The notes under the pieces are model-generated. The model was not told the origin of the DNA. It searched no databases and saw only the letters and a list, made by a program, of their open reading frames with translations. A stretch of DNA of 64,000 bases, from assembly GCF_036867195.1 (NCBI RefSeq), contig NZ_JBAJII010000001.1:1054001-1118000 (forward strand), in the 5' to 3' direction. The first letter of the stretch is position 1. Each line of letters starts with the position of its first letter. A program made the translations under genes and the position numbers. Origin of the DNA: Arthrobacter sp. Soc17.1.1.1. GTDB lineage: Bacteria > Actinomycetota > Actinomycetes > Actinomycetales > Micrococcaceae. Of this stretch, positions 55,945 to 64,000 are shown piece after piece.

Positions 55945-58064
55945 TCGTGCCGTGGTCCCGGCGCCGATCGTGCGGTGCCCGCTGCGCCGATGTGCCGCGG
56001 GTTGAGGTCGATCCGCCGCAGCAGCTGCGCGTTGAGCGCCACCACGATGGTGGACACGCTCATCAGCACCGCGCCGGCGGCAGGTGAGAGCAGGATCCCG
56101 GCAGACGCCAGCACGCCTGCGGCCAGCGGCACGGCCAGCACGTTGTACCCGGTGGCCCAGATCAGGTTCTGGATCATCCTGCGGTAGCTGGCCCTGGACA
56201 GGTCGATCAGCGCCAGCACCGAGCGCGGGTCGTTCCCCGCGAGGACCACGCCGGCGGACTCCATGGCCACGTCCGTCCCGGCGCCGATGGCGATGCCCAC
56301 CTCCGCTCGGGCCAGGGCGGGGGCGTCGTTGACGCCGTCGCCGACCATCGCGATCCTCAGGCCGCGGCCCTGCAGCTCGGTGACCTTGGAGTCCTTGTCC
56401 CTGGGCAGGACGTCGGCGAACACCTCGTCGATGCCCAGTTCCGCGCCGACCACGTCGGCGACCTGGCGGGCGTCGCCGGTGATCATCGCGACCCTCACCC
56501 CGCGGGCCTGCAGGGCCTGCACGGCCGTCCGGGATTCCTCGCGGACCCTGTCCTCGAGCCTGAGGGCGCCGATCACCGCACCGTCGCGGATGACGTGCAG
56601 GACAGCCGCGCCGCGGCCCACCCATCCGTGCACCGTGGCCGCGATGTCCGAGGGGGTGTCGAGTCCGAGGTCCCTGAGCATGGCCGGCCCGCCGACCGCC
56701 ACGTCGCGGCCATGGACCGTGGCCCGGACGCCGCGGCCGGTCAGGGAAGTGAACCCCGTGCCGATGTAGGCGAGGTCCGCCGCCTCCCGATCGGCGCGAG
56801 CGGCTGTTACGACGGCGCGGGCGACCGGGTGCTCGCTGTCGGCTTCGGCGGCGCCGGCCAGTGCCAGCAGCTCGGCCTCGCTCATCCCGGTGACCGTGGT
56901 GGTCGCGGTGACGGCGTGCCGGCCCTCGGTGAGGGTGCCGGTCTTGTCGAACAGGACGATGTCGACGGTGCGCATGCGTTCCAGGGCGATGCGGTTTCTG
57001 ATCAGTATCCCGGCCTTCGCGGCGCGTTCGGTGGAGATCGCGATCACCAGCGGGATCGCCAGTCCGAGGGCGTGGGGGCAGGCGATCACGAGGACCGTGA
57101 CGGTGCGGATCACCGCGTCATCCGGGCTGCCGAGGAGCATCCAGGCGAGGAAGGTCAGGATGCCGGCGCCGAGCGCGAAGTAGAACAGCAGGGCGGCAGC
57201 CCGGTCCGCCAGGGCCTGCGCCCTCGAGGAGGAGGCCTGCGCCTCGGCGACCAGTCGCTGGATCCCGGCGAGCGTGGTCCCGGACCCGACGGCGGTCACC
57301 GCCAGCCGCACGGCGTTGTCGGTGGCGACGGTACCTGCGACGACGGTGTCCCCGACCGCGCGCGGCACGGTACGCGATTCGCCGGTGATCATCGACTCGT
57401 CGAACTCGGCCGCCCCGTCGATGATCCGCCCATCGGCGGGTACCCGGGCGCCGGAGCGCACGAGCACGGCGTCCCCGACGGTCAGCGAGCCCACCGGCAC
57501 GGTCTCGACGCCGGCGGCCGTGATCCTGTCGGCCTCGTCGGGCAGCAGGGCCGCCAGGGCGTCCAGGGCCCCGGCGGCGGAGCCCAGGGCGCGCATCTCC
57601 ATCCAGTGGCCCAGGAGCATGATCACGATCAGCAGGGCGAGCTCCCACCAGAAGTCCAGGGCGAACCCGCCGATCCGCAGCGTGGTGACCCAGGAGGCGA
57701 TGAACGCGACGCTGATGGCCATGGCGATCAGCAGCATCATGCCGGGCTGCCGGGACCTCAGCTCCGACACCCCTCCCTTCAGGAACGGGGTGCCGCCGTA
57801 CAGGAAGATGATCGTGCCGAGCACCGGGGCGATCAGGGTGGAGCCCGGGAACTCCGGCGGCATGCGGCCGAGGAGCATGGTGAACATGGGACTGAAGGCG
57901 ACGACCGGGACCGCGAGGACCAGGCTGGCCCAGAACCGGCTCCTGAACATGGCCGTCGAATGCCCGGCGTGCTCCCCGTGGGAGTGCACCTGATGATCGT
58001 CGTGGTGGGTGTGCCGGGTGGCTCTGATGTCCGGCGTCAGCTGGGTGTGGGGTGTTCCATCCAT
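55908..58064 (-). CDS. Copper-translocating P1B-type ATPase (CopB-like)
   Basis: 718 aa; ATG 58064 with AGGAGA upstream. It has a His-rich N-terminus (HTHHDDHQVHSHGEHAGH, about 18-35) instead of a CxxC metal domain. Motifs: the transmembrane metal site CPH in VIACPHALGLAIP (about 328), phosphorylation site FDKTGTLTEGRHAV (about 370), the HP-lock in DSEHPVARAV, MITGD and MVGDGVNDAPALA. CPH plus a His-rich N-terminus is the P1B-3 (CopB) class, which exports Cu(II) or Cu(I)/Ag(I). A CsoR-type palindrome lies upstream. Confidence 0.93.
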   Translation of the reverse strand: MDGTPHTQLTPDIRATRHTHHDDHQVHSHGEHAGHSTAMFRSRFWASLVLAVPVVAFSPMFTMLLGRMPPEFPGSTLIAPVLGTIIFLYGGTPFLKGGVSELRSRQPGMMLLIAMAISVAFIASWVTTLRIGGFALDFWWELALLIVIMLLGHWMEMRALGSAAGALDALAALLPDEADRITAAGVETVPVGSLTVGDAVLVRSGARVPADGRIIDGAAEFDESMITGESRTVPRAVGDTVVAGTVATDNAVRLAVTAVGSGTTLAGIQRLVAEAQASSSRAQALADRAAALLFYFALGAGILTFLAWMLLGSPDDAVIRTVTVLVIACPHALGLAIPLVIAISTERAAKAGILIRNRIALERMRTVDIVLFDKTGTLTEGRHAVTATTTVTGMSEAELLALAGAAEADSEHPVARAVVTAARADREAADLAYIGTGFTSLTGRGVRATVHGRDVAVGGPAMLRDLGLDTPSDIAATVHGWVGRGAAVLHVIRDGAVIGALRLEDRVREESRTAVQALQARGVRVAMITGDARQVADVVGAELGIDEVFADVLPRDKDSKVTELQGRGLRIAMVGDGVNDAPALARAEVGIAIGAGTDVAMESAGVVLAGNDPRSVLALIDLSRASYRRMIQNLIWATGYNVLAVPLAAGVLASAGILLSPAAGAVLMSVSTIVVALNAQLLRRIDLNPRHIGAAGTARSAPGPRHDLTPPLTDTTPH

Positions 58065-58293
58065 GGTGTTCTCCTGGGGCGTTCGTCTCCGTCATGAGGA
58101 AAGCGGTTCCGGGGACCTCTTTCACGGGATGCGCGGCGGTCGCGCGCTCGCGGCATCCATGGCACGTCTGGTGGCGCAGGGTGGCACTGCCCGACCATCG
58201 GGGTCTGCGGAGTGCCCGCCTGCGGCGGTCGTGCGACTGGACCATCACGGTGTGCGTCCCGGAGGGGGAGACAGCCTTTTCAGGTACCGCTGA
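58065..58293. other. 5' leader of the copper ATPase
   Basis: About 230 bases between the CsoR-like palindrome and the ATPase start. The open minus-strand frame here (containing HQTCHGCRER) runs out of frame into the ATPase and I do not accept it as a gene. Confidence 0.4.
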
Positions 58294-58318
58294 ACTTATA
58301 CCCCTAGGGGGTATAAGT
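58294..58318. promoter_or_regulatory. CsoR-type copper operator
   Basis: Near-perfect palindrome: ACTTATACCCC (58294-58304), TA, then a G run and TATAAGT to 58318. This matches the known CsoR operator style (TATACCCC-TA-GGGGGTATA). It lies upstream of the leftward copper ATPase gene. No csoR gene is in the window, so the regulator acts in trans. Confidence 0.85.
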
Positions 58319-58363
58319 CAAGGAGTGTGGATCACCGGTCCGCTCCGGCGACGGATGCGGCTC

Positions 58364-59245
58364 TCAGCGGACCTGGCGGGTGGTGACGATGGACTTCCAG
58401 GGACCTGGCGGGACGTCCCCGTCATCGACGAACTGCCAGTCCACGCGGTCGTCCTGGCCGTTCACCTGCTTGAACCCGAGGCAGCCGTTGAGGGCGGGCG
58501 AGACGTCCATGCCGGCTCCGTTGAAACTCCTGTTCGCCGGTCGTGCGTCATCGGCGCCGAAGACGTAGGCCTTGTCCCGGTACTGGCCGGGCCCGGCGTC
58601 CTGGATCTGTCCGTAGCATTCGCGGCCGCCGCTGCGGATCCTCACCCAGCGGTTCTTCATGTAGCTGAACGAGGTGTCCGTCGCCCTGCCGGCGTAGGCC
58701 GGCTCGCCGGCCCAGGGTATGACGGAGGCCCTCTCCCGGAAGGCCGCGGCATTGTTGATGTCGTCGTAGGGCAGGTCCAGGTAGAACGGGTTCTCCCGCG
58801 GTGTCATGCGGGTGGGGGCATAGCCGTTCGCGGCCACCCGTGCTTCGGTCCGGCAGGCACCATCGACGACGACGCCGTCGCACCCACCGTAGCTCTCCAG
58901 CCACGCGGAGTCGTAGGTCGAGTACGCCTGGCTGCCGTCCGGTGCCTGCGGGTCGAAGATCTCGCCGACCCAGAAGGTCGTGGCCACGATGTCCGTGTGC
59001 CAGGGATACGTCCTCCCCGCGGCCGGCTCGGCGCGCGGGGACGGTCGAGGGACGGCGGATGGAGCCACCGGTGGAGCCGCCGGTGGGGGCGACGGTGCGG
59101 CGGACTGAACCGGTGGGGACGGCTCAGGGTCGGGCGGCGAACACGCGGCGGTTCCCAGGGCCAGGATCACCAGGAGCGTGCAGGCCACCACGGGAGGCCT
59201 GCGGTTCCCGTGACGGGCGTTCTTGACGGCGGACGAGGTGTTCAT
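58364..59245 (-). CDS. Secreted lipoprotein of unknown function
   Basis: 293 aa from ATG 59245. Signal peptide with lipobox GTAAC (about 35-39), a Pro/Ala-rich extracellular linker (about 40-75), then a folded domain. It has Cys pairs (GGCDGVVVDGACR, ECYGQ, NGCLGF) and segments DTSFSYMKNRWVRIRSGGRE, CYGQIQDAGPGQYRDKAYVF and FNGAGMDVSPALNGCLGF. The last recall double-psi barrel/expansin-like or endolysin-like secreted proteins of actinobacteria, but I cannot assign a family. It shares a short spacing (232 bases) with the histidine kinase behind it. Confidence 0.65.
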   Translation of the reverse strand: MNTSSAVKNARHGNRRPPVVACTLLVILALGTAACSPPDPEPSPPVQSAAPSPPPAAPPVAPSAVPRPSPRAEPAAGRTYPWHTDIVATTFWVGEIFDPQAPDGSQAYSTYDSAWLESYGGCDGVVVDGACRTEARVAANGYAPTRMTPRENPFYLDLPYDDINNAAAFRERASVIPWAGEPAYAGRATDTSFSYMKNRWVRIRSGGRECYGQIQDAGPGQYRDKAYVFGADDARPANRSFNGAGMDVSPALNGCLGFKQVNGQDDRVDWQFVDDGDVPPGPWKSIVTTRQVR

Positions 59246-59477
59246 GGCGCCTGGTTCTCTTCCGACCTGGATTCGCGCGGATTCCATCGCGGGAAGGCGT
59301 GCTGGACCTGCGCCCTCCTGCGCAGCCGGGCACGGCGCTCCGCGCCGCCCGGGCGACTGGCCTGGTGCTCCGTCGGCGCAGCACAACGCCGTGCGGCGCC
59401 GACGCCCACCAATGTACGGGCCTTTCGGCGGCGACAGGCCGGTCAGGGGTACCCGAATCTCCGGCGGCGGCACTCGG

Positions 59478-61169
59478 TCAGGGCCGGACGCCGTCCGGCG
59501 CAGGCTGCGGGATCAGGATCGTGAAGCACGTGCCCTTGCCACGCTCGCTCGTCACGGTGATGGAGCCCTGGTGCTCGCCCACGATGGTCTTGGTGATCAG
59601 CAGCCCCAGCCCGACGCCGGGCACCGCCGTCGCCCGGACCGTCGGCGAGCGGAAGAAGCGGTCGAAGATCCGGTGCAGGTCCTCCGACTCGATACCGATC
59701 CCCGTGTCCTCGACCTCGATGACCAGGCCGTCCTCGCCCCGGCGGGCATCGAGCGTGATGCTCCCGCCCCGCCGGTTGTACTTCACGGCATTGGTGAGCA
59801 GGTTGTCGACGGCCTGTCCGAGGCGCACCGGGTCCACCACGGCGGGCAGGGACGACGGCGCGCGGTTCACGAGCCGCAGGCCCGCGTGCGTGGCACGGAC
59901 GTACCCCGACGACGCCGCGTCCGCCAGGAGCCGGCCGACGTCCGTGGGCACGGGGTCCACGCGGAAGGACCCGGCATTGATGGCGAGCAGGTCCTCGACG
60001 AGGCGCTCGAGCCGCACCGCGTTGCGGCGCGCCACCTGGAGGTGCCCGGCGACGCCGTCGGGCAGATGGTCCTCACGCTCGAGCGTCAGCTCGAGATACC
60101 CGAGGATGGACGTCAGCGGTGTCCTGAACTCGTGCGACACGTTGGACAGGAAGTCGTCCTTCGCCTGCAGCGCGAGGACCAGTTCGGTCACGTCGTTGAA
60201 GGAGACCACCGTGCCGGCGAACGTGCCGTCGTCGTCGTGCATGGCGTGCGAGTAGATGTTGAAGGCGCGCTGGCCCCGCCCGCTGCCCACCCACACCTGC
60301 TCGGCCTCGAGGTCCTCGCCGCGGATCGCCCGGCGCACCGGCCGCTCCTCCGGCGGCACGGGCGTGACCCGGTCGGCGCCGAAGATCAGCAGTTCGGACT
60401 CGTTCGGATCGTCGTTGCCGGGAGGCGCGGCAGCGGCGTGGGCCTCGCGCTGGCGGGCGTTCATGAGGATGTCGTGGCCCCCGGCGTCGACCGCCAGCAG
60501 CCCCACGCTGACCGTGTCGAGGACGGTGCCGAGCAGGCGCTCGCGGGCGCGGCCCGCCTCCACGTTCGCGCGCAGCGCCGCCTGGGAGGCCCTCAGTGCC
60601 TCCTGCCGCCGCCGGTTCTCCTTGGTGAGCGCGCTGACGAACCAGGCGAGGCCGGCGAGCAGCACGGGGAGCAGCACCGGGTCGGCCAGCTCGTCGAAGG
60701 TCACCGGTTCGGCGCGGAGCGCGAGCGGCAGCCAGATGATCGCCAGGGACGCGAGGGCGGAGACGGCGACGGCGGTGCGGGTCCGGACGCGGGACGCCGC
60801 GATCCAGACGACGGGGAACGCCGCCAGCAGGCCGACACCTGCGAGGCTCTCGCCCGCCGACGCGCGGGAGAGGCCGATCGCGACGAAGTCGACGAGCGGC
60901 ATGACGATCACCCAGCGGCTCGGGATGCGTGACCAGGGCAGGATGCAGCACAGGGCCAGGACGAGGAGATTCAGGGCCCAGCCGGCGAGGAAGCCCGGGG
61001 CGGAGGCGAGGGCGTCACGCTCGGTGAAGGCCAGTGCCGTGGCGAGGGTGAACGCGATGGTGAGGGCGAGTTCGCTGTAGATGATGCGGCGCCGGTGTCG
61101 GAAGAGCCGCGCACTGCGGCCCGTCTCCTCGAGGCTTCCCGCCATCGGCACACGTGCGGCTCGGCCCAT
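59478..61169 (-). CDS. Membrane sensor histidine kinase with PAS domain
   Basis: 563 aa; ATG 61169 with AGGA upstream (an ATG at 61145 is possible). About five N-terminal helices (28 to about 175), a short coiled region ([20 protein letters not shown]), a PAS domain ([20 protein letters not shown] to [10 protein letters not shown]), HisKA with phospho-acceptor in [20 protein letters not shown] (about 345), and HATPase boxes [35 protein letters not shown] and [13 protein letters not shown]. No response regulator is adjacent, so it is an orphan in this window. Confidence 0.93.
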   Translation of the reverse strand: MGRAARVPMAGSLEETGRSARLFRHRRRIIYSELALTIAFTLATALAFTERDALASAPGFLAGWALNLLVLALCCILPWSRIPSRWVIVMPLVDFVAIGLSRASAGESLAGVGLLAAFPVVWIAASRVRTRTAVAVSALASLAIIWLPLALRAEPVTFDELADPVLLPVLLAGLAWFVSALTKENRRRQEALRASQAALRANVEAGRARERLLGTVLDTVSVGLLAVDAGGHDILMNARQREAHAAAAPPGNDDPNESELLIFGADRVTPVPPEERPVRRAIRGEDLEAEQVWVGSGRGQRAFNIYSHAMHDDDGTFAGTVVSFNDVTELVLALQAKDDFLSNVSHEFRTPLTSILGYLELTLEREDHLPDGVAGHLQVARRNAVRLERLVEDLLAINAGSFRVDPVPTDVGRLLADAASSGYVRATHAGLRLVNRAPSSLPAVVDPVRLGQAVDNLLTNAVKYNRRGGSITLDARRGEDGLVIEVEDTGIGIESEDLHRIFDRFFRSPTVRATAVPGVGLGLLITKTIVGEHQGSITVTSERGKGTCFTILIPQPAPDGVRP

Positions 61170-61258
61170 GGGGTGATCCTAAGCCAGTAGAGTGGACGGA
61201 GGTGAGCCGGGAAGTCTGGTCGGCAGTTTCTTCGTCGACCCGTTCTGAGGACACCATC

Positions 61259-62602
61259 ATGAGCCAGACCCCATCCGTACCGCCACGTTCCGCCGTCCTG
61301 GGCAGGGGCACCTACGGCGAGGCGCTGAGGATCGGCGAGATCCTCCGCAAGGAGACCGTGGGCGGCATCCTGCTCGTCGCCGCGGCCGTCATCGCCCTCG
61401 TCTGGGCCAACTCCCCGGCCTCCGAGAGCTACTTCGCGCTCCGCGACCTGCGCGTGGGCTACGCGCCGTGGCACCTCGAGCTGTCCCTCGGCGCCTGGGC
61501 CGCCGACGGGCTGCTGGCCATCTTCTTCTTCCTCGTCGGCCTGGAGCTCAAGCGCGAGTTCGTGGCCGGCGACCTCCGCAGCTTCAGCCGGTCCGTGGTG
61601 CCGATCGCCGCCGCCGTCGGTGGTGTGGCGGTCCCCGCCGTCATCTACGCGCTGGTCAACCTCGGCAACCCGGAGGCGCTGCGCGGCTGGGCGATCCCCA
61701 CGGCGACGGACATCGCGTTCGCGGTGGCCGTGCTGGCGATCATCGGCTCACACCTGCCGAGCGCGCTGAGGATCTTCCTGCTCACCCTGGCCGTGGTCGA
61801 CGACCTCATCGCGATCACCATCATCGCGGTGTTCTACACCAGCGACCTCTCCGCCGCTCCGTTGCTGCTGGCGCTCCTGCCCCTGGCCGTCTTCACGTTC
61901 CTGGCCCAGCGCTACCGCCGGTTCTTCGGCATCCGGCCCTGGGCGGCCTGGTACATCCTCCTGCCCCTGGGCCTGATCACCTGGGCGCTCGTGCACGCCT
62001 CGGGCATCCACGCCACCGTGGCCGGCGTCCTCCTGGGCTTCGCCATCCCGGTGATCCGCTCGCAGGCGAGCGGCGGCCCGTCGGCCGGCCCCGGGCTCTC
62101 GGAGGTGTTCGAGCACCGGTTCCGGCCCATCTCGGCCGGCTTCGCCGTCCCGGTGTTCGCCTTCTTCTCCGCCGGCGTCGCCATCGGGGGCTGGGACGGT
62201 CTGGTCTCGGCCGTCACCGACCCCGTGGCCGTCGGTATCGTCGTGGCCCTCGTGGTGGGCAAGCCCGTCGGGATCCTGGGCACCACGTGGCTCGTCACGA
62301 AGCTCACGCGGGCGTCCCTGGACCGCTCCCTGAAGTGGATCGACGTGTTCGGGATGTCGCTCCTGGCCGGGATCGGCTTCACGGTCTCGCTGCTCGTGGC
62401 GGAGCTGAGCTTCGGGCTGGGCAGCATCCACGACGACCACGCCAAGGTGGGCATCCTCACGGCGTCGCTGCTGGCGGCGCTCCTGGCGTCGTCGGTGCTG
62501 GTCCTCCGCAACCGCCACTACCGCATCGTGGAGGCCGAGGAGGCCGTCGACGCCGACCAGGACGGCGTGCCGGACGTGTACGAGCAGGACGGCCGGCCGT
62601 AG
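61259..62602 (+). CDS. nhaA: Na+/H+ antiporter NhaA
   Basis: 447 aa; ATG 61259 with TGAGGA upstream. Inner-membrane antiporter, about 12 helices. Conserved blocks: [79 protein letters not shown] with the ion-binding Asp-Asp (about 180-181), [17 protein letters not shown]. The C-terminus ends with a polar tail containing [12 protein letters not shown], an EF-hand/thrombospondin-3-like calcium motif that is unusual for the family. Confidence 0.97.
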   Translation: MSQTPSVPPRSAVLGRGTYGEALRIGEILRKETVGGILLVAAAVIALVWANSPASESYFALRDLRVGYAPWHLELSLGAWAADGLLAIFFFLVGLELKREFVAGDLRSFSRSVVPIAAAVGGVAVPAVIYALVNLGNPEALRGWAIPTATDIAFAVAVLAIIGSHLPSALRIFLLTLAVVDDLIAITIIAVFYTSDLSAAPLLLALLPLAVFTFLAQRYRRFFGIRPWAAWYILLPLGLITWALVHASGIHATVAGVLLGFAIPVIRSQASGGPSAGPGLSEVFEHRFRPISAGFAVPVFAFFSAGVAIGGWDGLVSAVTDPVAVGIVVALVVGKPVGILGTTWLVTKLTRASLDRSLKWIDVFGMSLLAGIGFTVSLLVAELSFGLGSIHDDHAKVGILTASLLAALLASSVLVLRNRHYRIVEAEEAVDADQDGVPDVYEQDGRP

Positions 62603-62607
62603 GCCGG
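62593..62607 (+). terminator. Short hairpin at the end of nhaA
   Basis: CCGGCC (62593-62598), GTA, GGCCGG (62602-62607), overlapping the nhaA stop codon, between converging genes. No T run; weak. Confidence 0.3.
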
Positions 62608-62649
62608 ACGGGGCCCGTCGCGCGCTGACGGATCCACGTCCGCAGGCCA

Positions 62650-63342
62650 TCAGGCCCTGCGGGCGAACGGGCCCTCCAGCGCCGCCCACTGCAGCAGCAT
62701 GATGGTCTTGGCGTCGACGATGGCCCCGTCCCGGATGCCGGCCAGGGCGTCGGCGAAGGGCAGCTCGACGACCTCGAGGTCCTCCCCGTCCGAGCGCAGG
62801 CCGCCGCCGGGTCCGGACCGGTCGGCGTCGCTGTAGGGCGCGGCATAGAAGTAGATCGCCTCGGTGACGGAGCCCGGGCTCATGTAGGCCGTGAAGACGT
62901 GCTCGAGGGCACCGATGGTCACCCCGGTCTCCTCCTCGGCCTCCCGGCGGATCGCGGTGGCCGGGTCGTCCTCGTCGAGGAGGCCTGCCGGAGCCTCCAG
63001 GAGCATCCCGTCCGCGTGGTCGTTCACATAGGCGGGGTATCGGAACTGCCGGACGAGGAGCACGGTGCCGTGCCCGGGGTCGTAGAGGAGCACCGTCGCA
63101 CCGTTGCCGCGGTCATAGGTCTCGCGGGACTCGATGTTCCGCGAGCCGTCCAGGCGGGTGTACTCGAAGGTGGTCCGGCGCAGCACATGCCAGTCCGATG
63201 CGAGGACGGACACGCCCAGGATCCTGACCCGTGCGTTCCGCGTCAGGTCGCGTCCTGCCCGGTCGAGCCCTGTCCGGCCGCGCGCGTCCGGCGCGTCGGC
63301 GGCGTGGTGCTGCAGATCCTCGAGGTCCTGCTCGCGGGTCAT
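62650..63342 (-). CDS. Nudix hydrolase, NudK/ADP-ribose pyrophosphatase type
   Basis: 230 aa; ATG 63342 with AGGAG upstream. Nudix box: GLLDEDDPATAIRREAEEET followed by GV; the REAEEETG core is intact. The upstream part is one residue shorter and has Asp in place of the first Glu, as in GDP-mannose hydrolase NudK. FRYPAYVNDHADGMLLEAPA and FTAYMSPGSVTEAIYFYAA fit the same subfamily. It hydrolyses a nucleoside-diphosphate sugar; GDP-mannose would be of interest because the polysaccharide locus uses GDP-mannose, but that link is inference. Confidence 0.85.
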   Translation of the reverse strand: MTREQDLEDLQHHAADAPDARGRTGLDRAGRDLTRNARVRILGVSVLASDWHVLRRTTFEYTRLDGSRNIESRETYDRGNGATVLLYDPGHGTVLLVRQFRYPAYVNDHADGMLLEAPAGLLDEDDPATAIRREAEEETGVTIGALEHVFTAYMSPGSVTEAIYFYAAPYSDADRSGPGGGLRSDGEDLEVVELPFADALAGIRDGAIVDAKTIMLLQWAALEGPFARRA

Positions 63343-63376
63343 GGTCTGCTCCTGAGGGAGGTACTGTGCTGCGGCC

Positions 63377-63598
63377 TCAGCCGATGAGGGTGCGGACCCC
63401 GATGACGGCGGTGGCCGCGCCGAGGATCATCGACGTGGAGATCAGCATGACATGCACCGTGAGGAAGCGGGTGGGCGCTCCCTTCTCGTCACGGGCGCGC
63501 GGGTCCTTGAGGATGCGGCGCAGGAACGGCGGCCAGACGATCAGGGTCCAGACGCCGGCGAGGATCAGGATGAGGGCGAGGGGTGTGGGCAGTTCCAT
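63377..63598 (-). CDS. SCO4848-family small membrane protein
   Basis: 73 aa. Two membrane helices (about 6-26 and 48-70) with a basic loop: LILILAGVWTLIVWPPFLRR, then LTVHVMLISTSMILGAATAV. The short GVWTLIVWP-FLRRI pattern and the TVH segment before helix 2 match the actinobacterial SCO4848 family of unknown function. Confidence 0.8.
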   Translation of the reverse strand: MELPTPLALILILAGVWTLIVWPPFLRRILKDPRARDEKGAPTRFLTVHVMLISTSMILGAATAVIGVRTLIG

Positions 63599-63644
63599 GG
63601 CGTGCGGGTCTTCCGGTTCGGGGGAGGGGCTGGACGGGCGCGGG

Positions 63645-64000
63645 TCAGCGGCTCTCGAGCCACTTCCGGGCCTCGACGGCCTGCACGTTGAGGGCCTTGC
63701 CGATCATCGGCTCCGCGGCGCCGGCGATCTTGCCGCCGAGGAACGGGATGGAGGAGGTGACGTTGCCCTGCAGGTCGACGACGGTGTCGGTGCCCTGGGC
63801 GATCAGCCGCTGGACCGCGGACACGTTCAGGGGCACACCGGCGACAGTCATCTCGAGCGAGGCCTGGCGGGAGCCGTCCGCTGCGGGCGCCTCCCAGTGC
63901 TCGGTCTGCGTGACCGAGAGGGTCTCGCCCACGAACTTGCGGGCCATGTCCGGGAGGCGGGTGGTCGGCATGGTGCGGACCGCGGTGAGGGTGAACGCCC
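63645..64000 (-). CDS. DUF2505 protein, 5' end missing
   Basis: The gene enters from the right edge; the frame is open to base 64000 (AFTLTAVRT precedes the internal MPTTRLPDMARKFVGETLSV). Segments TEHWEAPAADGSRQASLEMT, DTVVDLQGNVTSSIPFLGGK and AGAAEPMIGKALNVQAVEAR are typical of the SRPBCC-like DUF2505 family of actinobacteria. The role is unknown. Confidence 0.85.
   Translation of the reverse strand, partial: AFTLTAVRTMPTTRLPDMARKFVGETLSVTQTEHWEAPAADGSRQASLEMTVAGVPLNVSAVQRLIAQGTDTVVDLQGNVTSSIPFLGGKIAGAAEPMIGKALNVQAVEARKWLESR

Noticed and set aside
58065..58248. Small Cys/His leader peptide or copZ before the copper ATPase
   Set aside because: The frame containing HQTCHGCRER has no ribosome site and runs out of frame far into the ATPase gene.

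Overview
The window is high-G+C actinobacterial chromosome, most likely from the Micrococcaceae (Arthrobacter and relatives). I infer this from the order tRNA-Gln, glmU, prs, rplY/ctc, pth, from a SCO4848-type membrane protein, a DUF2505 protein and SufS/SufU, and from frequent GTG/TTG starts. No database search was possible; gene names rest on motifs read by eye.

Layout. 1-1.6 kb: start of a membrane protein, then a DUF559 nuclease-like gene bracketed by an inverted pair of about 92-bp repeats. 1.6-4.3 kb: tRNA-Gln, glmU, prs. 4.3-9.9 kb: a tandem pair of very large ATP-binding LuxR (LAL) regulators. 10.3-26.1 kb: an exopolysaccharide locus read leftward: an LAXTG-anchored surface protein, a DUF4012 protein, an initiating sugar transferase, a Wzz/BY-kinase, GDP-fucose genes, three glycosyltransferases, an acetyltransferase, a Wzx-like flippase, a Tyr phosphatase, a UDP-sugar dehydrogenase and VanZ. 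26.4-27.6 kb: rplY and pth, here about 22 kb from prs. 27.7-29.3 kb: decayed genes. 29.4-32.9 kb: a Wzy/ligase-like polymerase, an SGNH hydrolase and an acyltransferase. 33.5-33.8 kb: a truncated copy of the start of the third LAL gene. 34-46 kb: a second polysaccharide block with a leftward six-gene operon that includes a flippase-glycosyltransferase fusion. 46.4-51.6 kb: a second LAL pair. 51.7-64 kb: sufS-sufU, MFS-arsR, a copper ATPase with a DUF305 lipoprotein, an unknown lipoprotein, a histidine kinase, nhaA, a Nudix hydrolase and small membrane/DUF genes.

Working model. Two tandem LAL pairs flank a Wzx/Wzy-type exopolysaccharide region. Each pair is preceded by a short leader ORF whose stop overlaps the regulator start (ATGA), and genes within each pair also overlap. 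A heptamer (C/T/G)TAC(T/G)(T/C)G, in either orientation, recurs in non-coding DNA before both LAL pairs, before the LAXTG surface-protein gene and before the second polysaccharide operon. I propose it as the operator of these regulators: a four-regulator, leader-coupled control module for cell-surface polysaccharide. The sequence patterns are observed; the regulatory link is inference.
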